From Herbaspirillum sp. ST 5-3 (lineage in GTDB: Bacteria; Pseudomonadota; Gammaproteobacteria; Burkholderiales; Burkholderiaceae_D), in contig NZ_STGI01000004.1 in NCBI RefSeq assembly GCF_004804275.1, positions 145,605 through 209,604 of the forward strand: 64,000 nucleotides of DNA, written 5' to 3'. Shown here in pieces: positions 33,127 through 42,576 of the stretch. The notes beneath the pieces are model-generated. The model was not told where the DNA came from. It saw only the letters and a list, made by a program, of their open reading frames with translations, and searched no databases. The position numbers and the translations under genes are program-made. The stretch's first letter is position 1. Every line of letters begins with the position of its first letter.

Positions 33127-35118
33127 TCAGGCAGCGGCATGCTGCGCGCTGCGCTGCTTCGCCAGTTCGACAAAATACGCAAGGCTGCCGGGATTACTCA
33201 TTGCGTCCGGACTTGCCACATCCGCCACCGGCATGCCGAGCAACAGCTTCTTGACCGGCAGCTCCATCTTCTTGCCGCTCAAGGTGCGCGGAATCTCGGC
33301 TGCCGCAAACACCTCGTTCGGCACATGGCGCGCGGACAAGGCGCTGCGGATGTTGTCGAAGATGCGCTTGATCAGCGACTCATCGAGCTGGACTCCGGGG
33401 CGCAGCACGACAAACAAGGGCATGTAGGATTCGCGGCCGAGATACTCCAGATCGACCACCAGGCTGTCGACGATCTCCGGCATGCTCTCGACCACGCGGT
33501 AGATTTCGCTGGTACCCATGCGAATGCCGTGCCGGTTGATCGTCGTGTCCGATCGACCGTAGATCACTGCGCCGCCATGCGGCGTGATCTGCAGCCAGTC
33601 GCCATGGCGCCACCAGCCCGGGTACATGTCGAAATAACTCTCGTGATAGCGCCGGCCCTCGGGATCGTTCCAGAAATACAGCGGCATGGATGGCATCGGC
33701 TTGGTCACCACCAGCTCGCCCACGGCATCGTCGAGCGGTTTGCCCTGGTCATCCATCGCATACACCGCAACGCCGAGGTAACGGCATTGCATCTCGCCGG
33801 CATACAGCGGCAGAATCGGGCAGGCACCGACAAAGGCGGCCGCGACATCGGTGCCGCCGCTGATGATGGCAAGCAGGACGTTCGATCCGAGCTGCTCGTA
33901 GATCCATGCAAAGGCTTCTGCCGGCAAGGGAGAACCGGTTGCCCCGATCGTGCGCAAGCGGTGCAGGTCGGCCAGCTTGCCGGGTTCGATGCCAGCCTTC
34001 ATGCAATTGGTGAAATAGGCCGATCCTGCACCGAACACCGTCAGGCGTGCTTCCTCCGCGAATTTCCACAGGACGCCGAGATCCGGATAGCCGGGATTGC
34101 CGTCATAGAGCGCAATGCTCGCGCCAAGCAGCAAGCCGGTGACCTGCGAGTTCCACATGATCCAGCCGGTGGTCGAGTACCACATGAAGCGGTCGCTCTC
34201 GCCCAGGTCAGAGTGCAGGCCGTGGCCCTTCAGGCTCTCCAGCAGGACGCCGCCCTGGCCGTGCACGATCGGCTTGGGCATGCCGGTGGTGCCGGACGAA
34301 TACACGACCCACAAGGGATGATCGAAGGGCAGCTGCTCGAAACGGATGTCGCTGTCATGCGCGAGCAGTTCGTTCCAGTTGTGCGTTCCGTCCAGCGTCG
34401 CATCCTGCTGCAGATAAGGCAACAGCACGACGTGTTCGAGCGAAGGCAGCGACTGCATCAGCCCGGTCACCACGTCGCGCCGGTCGAAGTCCTTGCCGCC
34501 ATAACGGTAGCCATCCACCGCGATCAACACCTTGGGTGCGATCTGGCCGAAGCGGTCGAGCACGCTCGGCGTTCCCATGTCCGGCGAACAGCTCGACCAG
34601 ATTGCACCGATGCTTGCGCAGGCATAGAACGCCACCACCGTTTCGGGAAGATTGGGCAGATAGGACACCACCCGGTCGCCCGGCCTGACGCCCATTTCGC
34701 GCAAGGCATAGGCGATGGAAGCGATCTGGCGCCGCATTTCTCCCCAGCTCAGTTCGACCGTCGGACGCAATTCCGACTTGCCGATGATAGCGGCTTCCTT
34801 GCTCTCCTGCTCGGAACGATGGAAACGGAACACCTGCTCCGCGATGTTCATCCGCGCGCCCTCGAACCACTTGGTGCCCGGCATTTTCTCGCTGTCGAAG
34901 ACACGGGTGTATGGCGCCGAACTCTGCACCTTGAAATACTCCCAGAGCGATGCCCAGAACTGGTCCAGATGATCGACCGACCACTGCCACAAGGCGTCGT
35001 AGTCATCGGCGCGAACGCCCTTCTCTTTCGCCAGCCACGTCATGTAGTCGTGCATGCGGGTCCTGGCAATGCGTTCCGGCGTCGGCGCCCACAGCGCTTG
35101 TTGATGGATATCGTTCAA
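33127..35118 (-). CDS. aacS: Acetoacetyl-CoA synthetase (acetoacetate-CoA ligase)
   Basis: Adenylate-forming enzyme, 663 aa, activating acetoacetate to acetoacetyl-CoA with ATP, in the cytosol. The AMP-binding P-loop is YSSGTTGMPKPIVHGQGG. The acetoacetyl-CoA synthetase N-terminus (APYTRVFDSEKMPGTKWFEG) distinguishes it from acetyl-CoA synthetase. The C-terminal lysine segment IPRTLSGKKMELPVKK is intact. It is the third gene after an acyl-CoA dehydrogenase and an MFS transporter (36-bp gap), which suggests ketone-body or branched-chain acid catabolism. Confidence 0.93.
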   Translation of the reverse strand: MNDIHQQALWAPTPERIARTRMHDYMTWLAKEKGVRADDYDALWQWSVDHLDQFWASLWEYFKVQSSAPYTRVFDSEKMPGTKWFEGARMNIAEQVFRFHRSEQESKEAAIIGKSELRPTVELSWGEMRRQIASIAYALREMGVRPGDRVVSYLPNLPETVVAFYACASIGAIWSSCSPDMGTPSVLDRFGQIAPKVLIAVDGYRYGGKDFDRRDVVTGLMQSLPSLEHVVLLPYLQQDATLDGTHNWNELLAHDSDIRFEQLPFDHPLWVVYSSGTTGMPKPIVHGQGGVLLESLKGHGLHSDLGESDRFMWYSTTGWIMWNSQVTGLLLGASIALYDGNPGYPDLGVLWKFAEEARLTVFGAGSAYFTNCMKAGIEPGKLADLHRLRTIGATGSPLPAEAFAWIYEQLGSNVLLAIISGGTDVAAAFVGACPILPLYAGEMQCRYLGVAVYAMDDQGKPLDDAVGELVVTKPMPSMPLYFWNDPEGRRYHESYFDMYPGWWRHGDWLQITPHGGAVIYGRSDTTINRHGIRMGTSEIYRVVESMPEIVDSLVVDLEYLGRESYMPLFVVLRPGVQLDESLIKRIFDNIRSALSARHVPNEVFAAAEIPRTLSGKKMELPVKKLLLGMPVADVASPDAMSNPGSLAYFVELAKQRSAQHAAA

Positions 35119-35154
35119 TTGTTTGTCTCCTTTGATTTTTTTATCGAAAAACGC

Positions 35155-36378
35155 TCAAGACGTGCGTGCCTTGAAACGCAGCCTGTGACTGAACCATAGG
35201 GCAACCATCAGCACGCCGAGCGCGCCGATCATCATGACATTTCCAGTGCCGATGCGCTCGACCAGCCTGCCCGCGATCGCCACCCCGACCGATTGGCCCA
35301 GGAAGAAACAGGAAGCGAATGCCGATACCGCAGCACCGCGGCGCTCCGGCGCCATCTGCGTGGCATTGATCTGCAAGGTGTTATGCAGCATGTAGAAACC
35401 CAGCCCTGCCATGAAGCATCCGGGGATCGCCCACCACCAGGTCGGTGACGCGCCGATGGCGAACAGGGAAACGCCAAGGAAGATGCCGCCCCAGCGTGAC
35501 AATCCGGTTTCGCCCATCCTTCGCACCAGCACCGACGATGCCACGGCAAAGAAAAAGCCGCCCGCGCCGAAGAGCATGATGAGCGCGCCGGCCGAGGTCA
35601 TCGACAGGCCGAAGGTGCGATGTTCATGCGACGCAATGAAAGCAAACGCGCCATACAGGAATGCGCCTTCCAGGAACACTGTCAGCAGCACCAGGCGCGC
35701 CCATGGCAGCAGCGCGATCTGCCTGAATTCGCCGACCATGCGACGCAGCGCCGGTCCATCCGCCCGATGCAGGCGTCGCGCGTGTCCGGGCAAGCGGCGG
35801 TTCAGCGAAAACAAGGCAACGCTCACAACGAGAAAAATCGCCGCGATCACGAAGAATGGCAGCCGCCAGTTCTGCGCATCCGCGGCCAGTCCGCCCATCA
35901 GCACACCGGCCGACAGGCCGAGTATCTGACCGATCAGAAAGCGCGCCAGAACCGGTTGACGATCCTGATAAGGAATCACGTCGCCGATCCATGCCATCGA
36001 CAAGGGAATGATGGAAGCAGCAGTGCCGCCGGCCAGCAGGCGCGCGACGAGCAAGGGGCCAAAGCCGGGCGCAAGGCCGCAGGCACCTGCGGTAATGGCG
36101 CAGGCCAGCGTGCCGCAGGCCACGATGAAATATTTTCCGTAGCGATCGCCGAACGGCCCGAAGAACAACTGCGACAAACCGTAGGCGATTGCAAACATCG
36201 TGATGACGTAGGATGCATCGCCGAGCGACACGCCGAATTCATTGGCGAGTTGCGGCAGCAGCGGATCGGTCACGCGCAGCGAGATGCCGCTGCCGAAAGC
36301 AGCGAGCGAAAGCAAGGGAACTGCGATTGCAGGAATGGGCGGATTGGATGTGGCGATGGATTCGTCTGGATGCTTCAT
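35155..36378 (-). CDS. MFS transporter
   Basis: Major facilitator superfamily permease, 407 aa, with twelve hydrophobic helices. The loop 2-3 motif is GPFGDRYGKY and the first helix contains the VTDPLLPQLANEFGVS segment typical of drug/acid antiporter-like proteins. It lies between acyl-CoA dehydrogenase and acetoacetyl-CoA synthetase genes in the same direction. It may therefore move an organic acid used by that operon, though an efflux role is equally possible. The start is taken as ATG 36378; the ribosome-binding site is weak. Confidence 0.87.
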   Translation of the reverse strand: MKHPDESIATSNPPIPAIAVPLLSLAAFGSGISLRVTDPLLPQLANEFGVSLGDASYVITMFAIAYGLSQLFFGPFGDRYGKYFIVACGTLACAITAGACGLAPGFGPLLVARLLAGGTAASIIPLSMAWIGDVIPYQDRQPVLARFLIGQILGLSAGVLMGGLAADAQNWRLPFFVIAAIFLVVSVALFSLNRRLPGHARRLHRADGPALRRMVGEFRQIALLPWARLVLLTVFLEGAFLYGAFAFIASHEHRTFGLSMTSAGALIMLFGAGGFFFAVASSVLVRRMGETGLSRWGGIFLGVSLFAIGASPTWWWAIPGCFMAGLGFYMLHNTLQINATQMAPERRGAAVSAFASCFFLGQSVGVAIAGRLVERIGTGNVMMIGALGVLMVALWFSHRLRFKARTS

Positions 36379-36456
36379 GGACTGTGATGGGTGCGCGGCG
36401 AAGGCCTTTACAAAAGCGATTCGCCGCAACGGAAATAGGCACCCGTCATTCTAGAC

Positions 36457-37692
36457 TTAAACGAATTCCGGCGTATTCATGTAGGGCAAAGTGGCTCCCC
36501 GGCGCTCCGCAGCCAAATCCATTTCCTGCCGCGCAATGGTGCGCAAGTGAACCTCGTCCGGCCCGTCGGCGATGCGCAGCACCCTGCCCCAGGTCCACAG
36601 TTCCGCGAGCGGTGTGTCCGGACTGAGACCCATGGCACCGAACACCTGCATCGCACGATCGCAGATCGAGGTCTGCATGCGCGGAACGATGACCTTGATC
36701 GATGCGATTTCACGCAAGGCCGAACGGGCACCGTGCTGATCGATCATCCACGCGGTCTTCAATACCAGCAGGCGTGCTTGCTCGATTTCCATGCGGGACA
36801 GCGCAATCCATTCGGCGATGTTGGCGTGCTGATGCAAGTAACGGCCAAAGGTGCGTCGCTCCGCTGCGCGTTCGCACATCAACTCCAGCGCCAGTTCTGC
36901 CTGGCCGATGGAGCGCATGCAATGATGGATCCGCCCTGGACCGAGTCGGGCCTGCGCGATGGCGAAACCGGCACCTTCCTGATGGATCAGATTGGAGCAA
37001 GGCACGCGCACATCGCGGAACACCAGTTCGCAATGCCCACCCGGGAAGGAATGGCTCATGACTTCGATATTGCGCACGACCTTGAAGCCCGGCGTATCGA
37101 AAGGCACGATCACCATGCTCTGGCGCTTGTGCACTTCCGCGTTCGGATCGGTGACGCCCATGACGATGGCAAACGTGCAGAGCGGATGCGCGGCACCCGA
37201 GATGAACCATTTGCGCCCGTTGATCACGTATTCGTCGCCCTCGCGGCGGATCGAGATCTGGATGTTGGTCGCATCGGAAGAAGCGACATCCGGTTCGCTC
37301 ATCGCAAAGCAGGATCGGATTTTTCCGTCCAGCAGTGGTTGCAGCCATCGTTCGCGCTGCTCATCCGAGGCGAACATGTGCAGCAGCTCCATGTTGCCCG
37401 CATCCGGCGCGCTGCAGTTGAAGGCTTCCGATGCCCAGTGCACGCGGCCCATGATTTCGGCCAGCGGCGCATATTCGAGATTGCTGAGTCCCTGGCCCTG
37501 CCCCGGCAGGAACAGATTCCACAATCCTTCCTCCTTCGCCAGCGCCTTGAGGTCTTCGAGACATTGCGGATGTTCGAGCCCGTTGCCGATCTCGCGGCGC
37601 CACAGGGGCAGGTTCGGCACCACGTAGTTATCCATGAAGTCTTGCAGCTGCCTTTGCAACTGCCGAACTTTCGGCGTGTATTCGAAATCCAT
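36457..37692 (-). CDS. Acyl-CoA dehydrogenase (ACAD10/11-like)
   Basis: FAD-dependent acyl-CoA dehydrogenase, 411 aa, introducing a C2-C3 double bond into an acyl-CoA. The substrate/FAD motif CFAMSEPDVASSDATNI and GRKWFISGA are clear. The C-terminal DGPDEVHLRTIARQE is typical of the ACAD10/11 group, where the base differs from classic medium-chain enzymes. It is the first gene of a leftward operon with the MFS and aacS genes. The substrate is unknown. Confidence 0.92.
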   Translation of the reverse strand: MDFEYTPKVRQLQRQLQDFMDNYVVPNLPLWRREIGNGLEHPQCLEDLKALAKEEGLWNLFLPGQGQGLSNLEYAPLAEIMGRVHWASEAFNCSAPDAGNMELLHMFASDEQRERWLQPLLDGKIRSCFAMSEPDVASSDATNIQISIRREGDEYVINGRKWFISGAAHPLCTFAIVMGVTDPNAEVHKRQSMVIVPFDTPGFKVVRNIEVMSHSFPGGHCELVFRDVRVPCSNLIHQEGAGFAIAQARLGPGRIHHCMRSIGQAELALELMCERAAERRTFGRYLHQHANIAEWIALSRMEIEQARLLVLKTAWMIDQHGARSALREIASIKVIVPRMQTSICDRAMQVFGAMGLSPDTPLAELWTWGRVLRIADGPDEVHLRTIARQEMDLAAERRGATLPYMNTPEFV

Positions 37693-37853
37693 GATGAACT
37701 TTCAAGAAGTGATGCTGGGCGTGACTTGCGCTATCTATGGAGAATCTTAGATGGGGCAGAACAATCATTCAAATGAATAGTTCTCATCGAGAGCAATAAA
37801 CCAAGTGCATGGAGCCGCCGATATATGCTCCATACAGTACTGCTTGGATTTTC

Positions 37854-37894
37854 TTGATTCAGGTCAATTATTCTGGCAAAGCAGTTGGTATAAG
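37854..37894 (+). promoter_or_regulatory. FNR/ANR-like class II promoter upstream of the YitT-family gene
   Basis: TTGAT-TCAG-GTCAA (37854-37867), one mismatch from the FNR consensus, is followed 21 bp later by TATAAG (37889-37894). The implied start near 37901 puts the box centre at about -41, the canonical class II position. The downstream gene begins at 37972. The region is also divergent from the acyl-CoA dehydrogenase gene. Confidence 0.6.
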
Positions 37895-37971
37895 CTTGCG
37901 CGCACTAATACTTTATTGCATGCCTCCGACTTGTCATCCCGAGCCGGGGGTGCCATGCTTTTGATCTCCCC

Positions 37972-38655
37972 ATGGACAATCCACTTCCATTGCGCAGCAT
38001 CCCTTCCGTCTCCATTGTGTCGAACGAATCAAAAGAAACCCGGCAGAACGATGCAGCGTCGCTCCAGCATCACACGATGTTCGAAGACATGCAGGCACTC
38101 GTTGCCGGCACCTTGCTCGTGTCCCTCGGCGTGGCCTTGCTCGGCAAGGCGCATCTGATCACCGGTGGAACGGTGGGCATCGCCTTCCTGCTGCATTACG
38201 TAACCGGGATCAGCTTCGGCAAGCTCTTTTTCGCCATCAACCTGCCCTTCTATTATCTGGCGGTGAAAAAGATGGGATGGAAATTCACGGTGAAGACATT
38301 CGGCGCGGTGTTCCTGCTATCGATGTTTTCGGAGCTGCTGCCGCTGGTAATCAAGGTGGACATGCTGAATCCTCTCTACGCGGCCGTGATGGGCGGATTG
38401 CTGGCGGGCGTCGGTTTGCTGGTGCTGTTCCGCCACAAGGCGAGCCTGGGCGGCATCAATGTGTTGGTGCTGTTTCTGCAGGAGCGCTATGGCTTGCGAG
38501 CGGGCCTGGTGCAGCTCGGTCTCGACGCGGCGATCCTGATGCTGTCGATTCCGATGATTTCGCTGACCGCGGTGGCGGTCTCGCTGCTCGGCGCCGCCAT
38601 GCTCAACCTGACGCTGGCCATCAACCACAAGCCGGGCCGTTACATGGCGATCTGA
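37972..38655 (+). CDS. YitT/DUF161-family membrane protein
   Basis: Integral membrane protein of the YitT family, 227 aa, with about five or six helices after a 40-residue hydrophilic N-terminus. Family segments are HLITGGTVGIAFLLHYVTG and FRHKASLGGINVLVLFLQ. The C-terminal DUF2179 domain found in many relatives is absent. The function of the family is not established. An FNR-like promoter lies just upstream. An in-frame ATG further in (residue 36, MFEDMQALVAG) is an alternative start. Confidence 0.85.
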   Translation: MDNPLPLRSIPSVSIVSNESKETRQNDAASLQHHTMFEDMQALVAGTLLVSLGVALLGKAHLITGGTVGIAFLLHYVTGISFGKLFFAINLPFYYLAVKKMGWKFTVKTFGAVFLLSMFSELLPLVIKVDMLNPLYAAVMGGLLAGVGLLVLFRHKASLGGINVLVLFLQERYGLRAGLVQLGLDAAILMLSIPMISLTAVAVSLLGAAMLNLTLAINHKPGRYMAI

Positions 38656-38670
38656 AGCGCCGGTCCTTGC

Positions 38671-39936
38671 TCAGTTCGGCCGTTTCATCCTGCAAGTGGT
38701 GGGCAAAGCACTGGCTTCGGACGGCAGGTAGCGCTCGGTCTTGAAACCATAACCGCTGCCTTCATTGTCGAAGCGGACCGCGCCGCTCGACACGTTCTGC
38801 ATCACCGATACGTAAAGCGGTTGCAGCAACTGATGATCCGCGGCGCGCATGGTCGCTTCGTGGAAGGCATTGCGAAAGCGCTCGCCTTCCAGCGCTTTCG
38901 CAACCGCGCCGGCTTCCGTCGATTTCGCTTTTTCGATGGCCGATGCGAGCATGTCGATCATCACGTGCATGCGCAGATGCACATAATCGTCCTCCGGGCG
39001 CGGATAGCGCTTGCGGAAGTCCTGATAGTAGGCGTCGCTGGCGGAATTCCTGATACCTTGTCCGGCATTCGGGTGCCATTCCGCGACTGCGCGCACGCGC
39101 CCGACGCCGGCATCGCCTATCGCCGCCGGCGCGCCGAGGCCGTTGCCATAGAAGGTATAGAACTTCAATTGCAGGCCCGCTTCCTTGGCCGCTTTCACCA
39201 ATAAGGTCAGGTCGTTGCCCCAGTTGCCGGTAATGACCGTGTCCGCGCCGCTGGCCTTGATCTTGACGATATAGGGCGTGAAATCCTTGATCTTCCCGAT
39301 CGGATGCAACTCATCGCCGACGATGCCGATGTCCGGACGCTTGACTGCGAGCTGCGCGCGGGCAGATTTTGCGAGCTGCTGCCCGAAGCTGTAATCCTGG
39401 CCAATGAGATACACGCGCTTTGCCGTGCTGTCGCCCTTGATGACTTCCGTCAGCGCGTTCATGCGCATATCGGCATTCGCATCGAAGCGGAAGTGCCAGT
39501 AGCTGCATTTTTCATTGGTGAGCGCAGGATCGACGGCGGAATAATTGAGAAAGAGAATGCGACGGTCCGGCGAGCGCAGGTTGTGTTTCTCGATGCCGTC
39601 GATCAATGCAGCAGCCACCGCCGAGCTATTGCCCTGCACCACGACGCGGATACCCTGGTCGCCGAATTGACGCAAGCCGATCAGCGATTCTTCCACGCCC
39701 TGCTTGTTGTCGTAGGTGGTCAGCTCGAGAGGATGCGCGCCGTCCGGAAGACGGACGCCGCCGCGCGCATTGACGCGCTCGATTTCGAATTGCAGGTTGC
39801 GCACAACGGCCTGTCCGGCATTCGCAAATGGCCCGGACAAACCCTCGATCATGCCGATCCTGATCGGCTCGGCGCCATGCGCGCCGCAGGAAATCGACAA
39901 GGCCAGCAAGGCTGAAAAACGCTTCGGATGGAGCAT
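38671..39936 (-). CDS. Periplasmic branched-chain-amino-acid-type binding protein (orphan)
   Basis: Solute-binding protein of the Leu/Ile/Val (Peripla_BP_6) family, 421 aa. A signal peptide (residues 1 to about 21, ending CGAHGAEP) precedes IRIGMIEGLSGPFANAGQAV, the family start. Two lobes follow, with YLIGQDYSFGQQLA in the interdomain region. It has an ATG at 39936 with GGCGGAA upstream. No permease or ATPase genes adjoin it, so it would need partners elsewhere or act with a different system. The ligand cannot be predicted. Confidence 0.88.
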   Translation of the reverse strand: MLHPKRFSALLALSISCGAHGAEPIRIGMIEGLSGPFANAGQAVVRNLQFEIERVNARGGVRLPDGAHPLELTTYDNKQGVEESLIGLRQFGDQGIRVVVQGNSSAVAAALIDGIEKHNLRSPDRRILFLNYSAVDPALTNEKCSYWHFRFDANADMRMNALTEVIKGDSTAKRVYLIGQDYSFGQQLAKSARAQLAVKRPDIGIVGDELHPIGKIKDFTPYIVKIKASGADTVITGNWGNDLTLLVKAAKEAGLQLKFYTFYGNGLGAPAAIGDAGVGRVRAVAEWHPNAGQGIRNSASDAYYQDFRKRYPRPEDDYVHLRMHVMIDMLASAIEKAKSTEAGAVAKALEGERFRNAFHEATMRAADHQLLQPLYVSVMQNVSSGAVRFDNEGSGYGFKTERYLPSEASALPTTCRMKRPN

Positions 39937-40060
39937 GCTTGTTCCGCCAAATCTTGAAAAGGCAGGAGTGTACCGCGAGACAAGCGGCGAAGCCACGAAG
40001 CGAACGCGAAAGGCGCTGCAGGCGAACTGGATTTCAAAAAAGGCGGGCTGCCGCCTCGGT

Positions 40061-40702
40061 TCACTCGAAGTCGAGCATGTGCCCGAGCTTTTCCTGCTTG
40101 GTCCGCAGATAGCCGATGTTGTGCGGCGTGTGCGCGGTGAGCACGGGCACGCGCTCCACCACGGGCATTCCGCAATCGGCCAGCTTTTTCATTTTCTTCG
40201 GATTATTGGTCATCAGGCGGATGGTCTTGACGCCGAGATGTTCCAGGATACGCGCCGCGACCTGGTAGTCACGCGTATCGACCGGCAAGCCGAGATCGAG
40301 ATTGGCTTCCACCGTGTCACGTCCCTGGTCTTGCAGCTGATATGCACGAATCTTGTTGGCCAGGCCGATGCCGCGCCCCTCGTGGCCACGCAAGTAGACA
40401 ACGACACCCTTTCCTTCGGCCGCAATCTTCGCCAGTGCGGCATCGAGCTGCTCGCCGCAATCGCAGCGCAGCGAACCCATCACATCCCCTGTCAGGCATT
40501 CCGAATGCACGCGTACCAGCACGCTCTCCTGGCCGCTGACATCGCCCTTTACCATGGCCACGTGTTCCACTGTTTCGCCGGCCGGCTGGTACACGTGGAT
40601 ATGGAATTCCCCATGCTTGGTCGGAAGAACGGAAGAGACGATGTGGTCGAAAATCTTGTCGGAGCCGGCTGCCGCCGTCTTTTTGTCTCCGGGTTTGTTC
40701 AT
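40061..40702 (-). CDS. ribA: GTP cyclohydrolase II
   Basis: Zinc enzyme, 213 aa, that opens GTP in the first step of riboflavin synthesis. The zinc cysteines are in [20 protein letters not shown], followed by [14 protein letters not shown] and [11 protein letters not shown]. It is a stand-alone RibA without a RibB domain. It lies last in the leftward azoR-pirin-pirin-ribA series, 23 bp after a pirin gene, so it may supply flavin when the upstream FMN-dependent azoreductase is induced. The start at 40702 has AGGATC upstream. Confidence 0.94.
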   Translation of the reverse strand: MNKPGDKKTAAAGSDKIFDHIVSSVLPTKHGEFHIHVYQPAGETVEHVAMVKGDVSGQESVLVRVHSECLTGDVMGSLRCDCGEQLDAALAKIAAEGKGVVVYLRGHEGRGIGLANKIRAYQLQDQGRDTVEANLDLGLPVDTRDYQVAARILEHLGVKTIRLMTNNPKKMKKLADCGMPVVERVPVLTAHTPHNIGYLRTKQEKLGHMLDFE

Positions 40703-40725
40703 TTGATGTGATCCTGTGAATTGCC

Positions 40726-41622
40726 TTAACTGAAAGACTCGGGCGGTTTCGGCTCGTCCGGCAGCGGAATCCATTCCGTTTCCTGCGGCACTGTGCCGAA
40801 GCGCTGCGCACGCCAGTCTTCCTTTGCCTGCGCGATCGCATCCTTGCTGCTGGCGACGAAATTCCACCAGATAAAGCGGTCGCCATCGATCGGTTTTCCG
40901 CCCAACAGCATGATGCGCGCCGTCGTCTTTGCCTCTATTGTAAGTTCTTGTGCGCCTGGAAGGACAGCCATATGTTGCGCCGGGAATTCGGTCCCGTCGA
41001 TAAAAACCTCTCCATCGACCAGGTAAATCGCCCGCTCCGGGTAGTCGGCGGGCACCGTCAATCGGCTGTTCGGCGCCATCTCGCCCGCGGCGTAAAACAT
41101 GTCCGAGAAGGTGCTCGCGGGCGCCGTGCAGCCAAATGCGGTGCCGGCAATCAGGCGCAGGCTGACGCCCGGCAGCTCGATGGCCGGCAGCGTCGATGCG
41201 GGATGATGTTCGAAGGCAGGCACGACGGTTTCATGCGCCTTGGGCAAGGCAACCCAGATTTGAATGCCGTGCAGCGGCCCGCCGGAGCGACGTGCATCGT
41301 CGGGGCTGCGTTCGGAATGCACGATGCCGCGCCCGGCAGTCATCCAGTTCACATCGCCGGGATGGATCGGCTGCACGCTGCCGAGCGAATCGCGATGCAT
41401 GATCACGCCTTCGAACAGATAGGTGACTGTTGCCAATCCGATATGAGGATGCGGACGCACATCCAGTCCGGCACCGGGACCGAATGCCGCCGGCCCCATG
41501 TGGTCGAAGAAGATGAAGGGCCCAACCATCTTGTGCGGATGGCTGGGCAGCAGGCGCTTGGCGGTGAAGCCGCCAAGGTCCTTGACGTGCGGCTTGATCA
41601 GATGAAAAGAAGGCTGGGCCAT
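40726..41622 (-). CDS. Pirin-family protein
   Basis: Cupin-fold pirin-like protein, 298 aa. The metal-binding motif is [17 protein letters not shown] with later HSE in [13 protein letters not shown]; the third conserved His and a Glu complete a likely iron site. Bacterial pirins can act as quercetin dioxygenases or redox-related regulators. Start ATG 41622 has GGAG upstream. It is adjacent to a second pirin gene (about 40 bp apart) and related to it, suggesting old duplication. Confidence 0.9.
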   Translation of the reverse strand: MAQPSFHLIKPHVKDLGGFTAKRLLPSHPHKMVGPFIFFDHMGPAAFGPGAGLDVRPHPHIGLATVTYLFEGVIMHRDSLGSVQPIHPGDVNWMTAGRGIVHSERSPDDARRSGGPLHGIQIWVALPKAHETVVPAFEHHPASTLPAIELPGVSLRLIAGTAFGCTAPASTFSDMFYAAGEMAPNSRLTVPADYPERAIYLVDGEVFIDGTEFPAQHMAVLPGAQELTIEAKTTARIMLLGGKPIDGDRFIWWNFVASSKDAIAQAKEDWRAQRFGTVPQETEWIPLPDEPKPPESFS

Positions 41623-41662
41623 GGGCGAAGCTCCGAGGATCGCTGATGCACCCATTATCCGC

Positions 41663-42541
41663 TCAAGTCGCAGGCCGGGTGAAATTGCCGCTTTGATAAT
41701 CGCGGATCGCCTGCTCGATTTCCTCGACGCTATTCATCACGAAGGGGCCGTATTGTGCGACCGGTTCGCGCAAGGGGCGGCCGGCGAGCAGAAGAAAACG
41801 TGCACCGTCCGCACCGGCCCGGACATCGATCCTGTCGCCGGGCGAGAGAATACCGGCACTTTGCGAACGCAGCGCGCGCGGCGCCACGTCACCGATCAGC
41901 ACGTCGCCTTCATACACATACAGGAAGGCGTTATGCGAACCGTCAACGGCCTGGGTGAAGGAAGCACCGGTAGGCAGTTCGACATCCAGATACAAGGGCT
42001 CGGTGCTCAGCCCCTGGATTGGCCCGCTCACCGTCCTGCCGTCAACATCCGCCGCGCCGGCAATCACTTTCACCTGTCCACCACCGGGCAAGGCCGCGAC
42101 CGGAATCTCCGACGGCGGAATATCGCGATAGTGCGCGGGTTTCATCTTTTCCTTCGCCGGCAGGTTGATCCAGAGCTGAAAACCGCGCATGCGGCCCTCT
42201 TCCTGTTGCGGCATTTCGGAATGCACGATGCCGCGCCCCGCCGTCATCCACTGCACACCACCGCTTTTCAGTTCGCCGACATGGCCGAGATGATCCTCAT
42301 GCCGCATGTGCCCGTCCAGCATGTAGGTGACCGTCTCGAAGCCGCGATGCGGATGGGAAGGAAATCCTGCGAGGTAATCGCCCGGATTATCCGAGGAGAA
42401 CTCATCCAGCATCAGGAAGGGATCGAGCCGGGCACCCTGCCCCTGCCCGATGCTGCGACGCAGTTTGACCCCGGCGCCGTCGGACGTGGCGAGGCCCTCG
42501 ATAATGCGCTGCAGGCTGCGTGACGTGACAGTAGTGTTCAT
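41663..42541 (-). CDS. Pirin-family protein
   Basis: Second pirin-like cupin, 292 aa, with FPSHPHRGFETVTYMLDGH and [15 protein letters not shown] metal motifs. The DEFSSDNPGDYLAGF segment is typical of the YhhW/quercetinase branch. GAGGG lies before ATG 42541. It follows azoR by 35 bp. A role in detoxifying quinones or flavonoids is inference from family and neighbours. Confidence 0.92.
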   Translation of the reverse strand: MNTTVTSRSLQRIIEGLATSDGAGVKLRRSIGQGQGARLDPFLMLDEFSSDNPGDYLAGFPSHPHRGFETVTYMLDGHMRHEDHLGHVGELKSGGVQWMTAGRGIVHSEMPQQEEGRMRGFQLWINLPAKEKMKPAHYRDIPPSEIPVAALPGGGQVKVIAGAADVDGRTVSGPIQGLSTEPLYLDVELPTGASFTQAVDGSHNAFLYVYEGDVLIGDVAPRALRSQSAGILSPGDRIDVRAGADGARFLLLAGRPLREPVAQYGPFVMNSVEEIEQAIRDYQSGNFTRPAT

Positions 42542-42576
42542 GGTTTTTTCCCTCAATGACAATCGATCATAAGGCC

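Noticed and set aside
32959-35199. 746-codon plus-strand frame opposite the acetoacetyl-CoA synthetase gene
   Set aside because: It overlaps a fully recognisable enzyme, is His/Arg/Gln-rich and has no domain match by eye.
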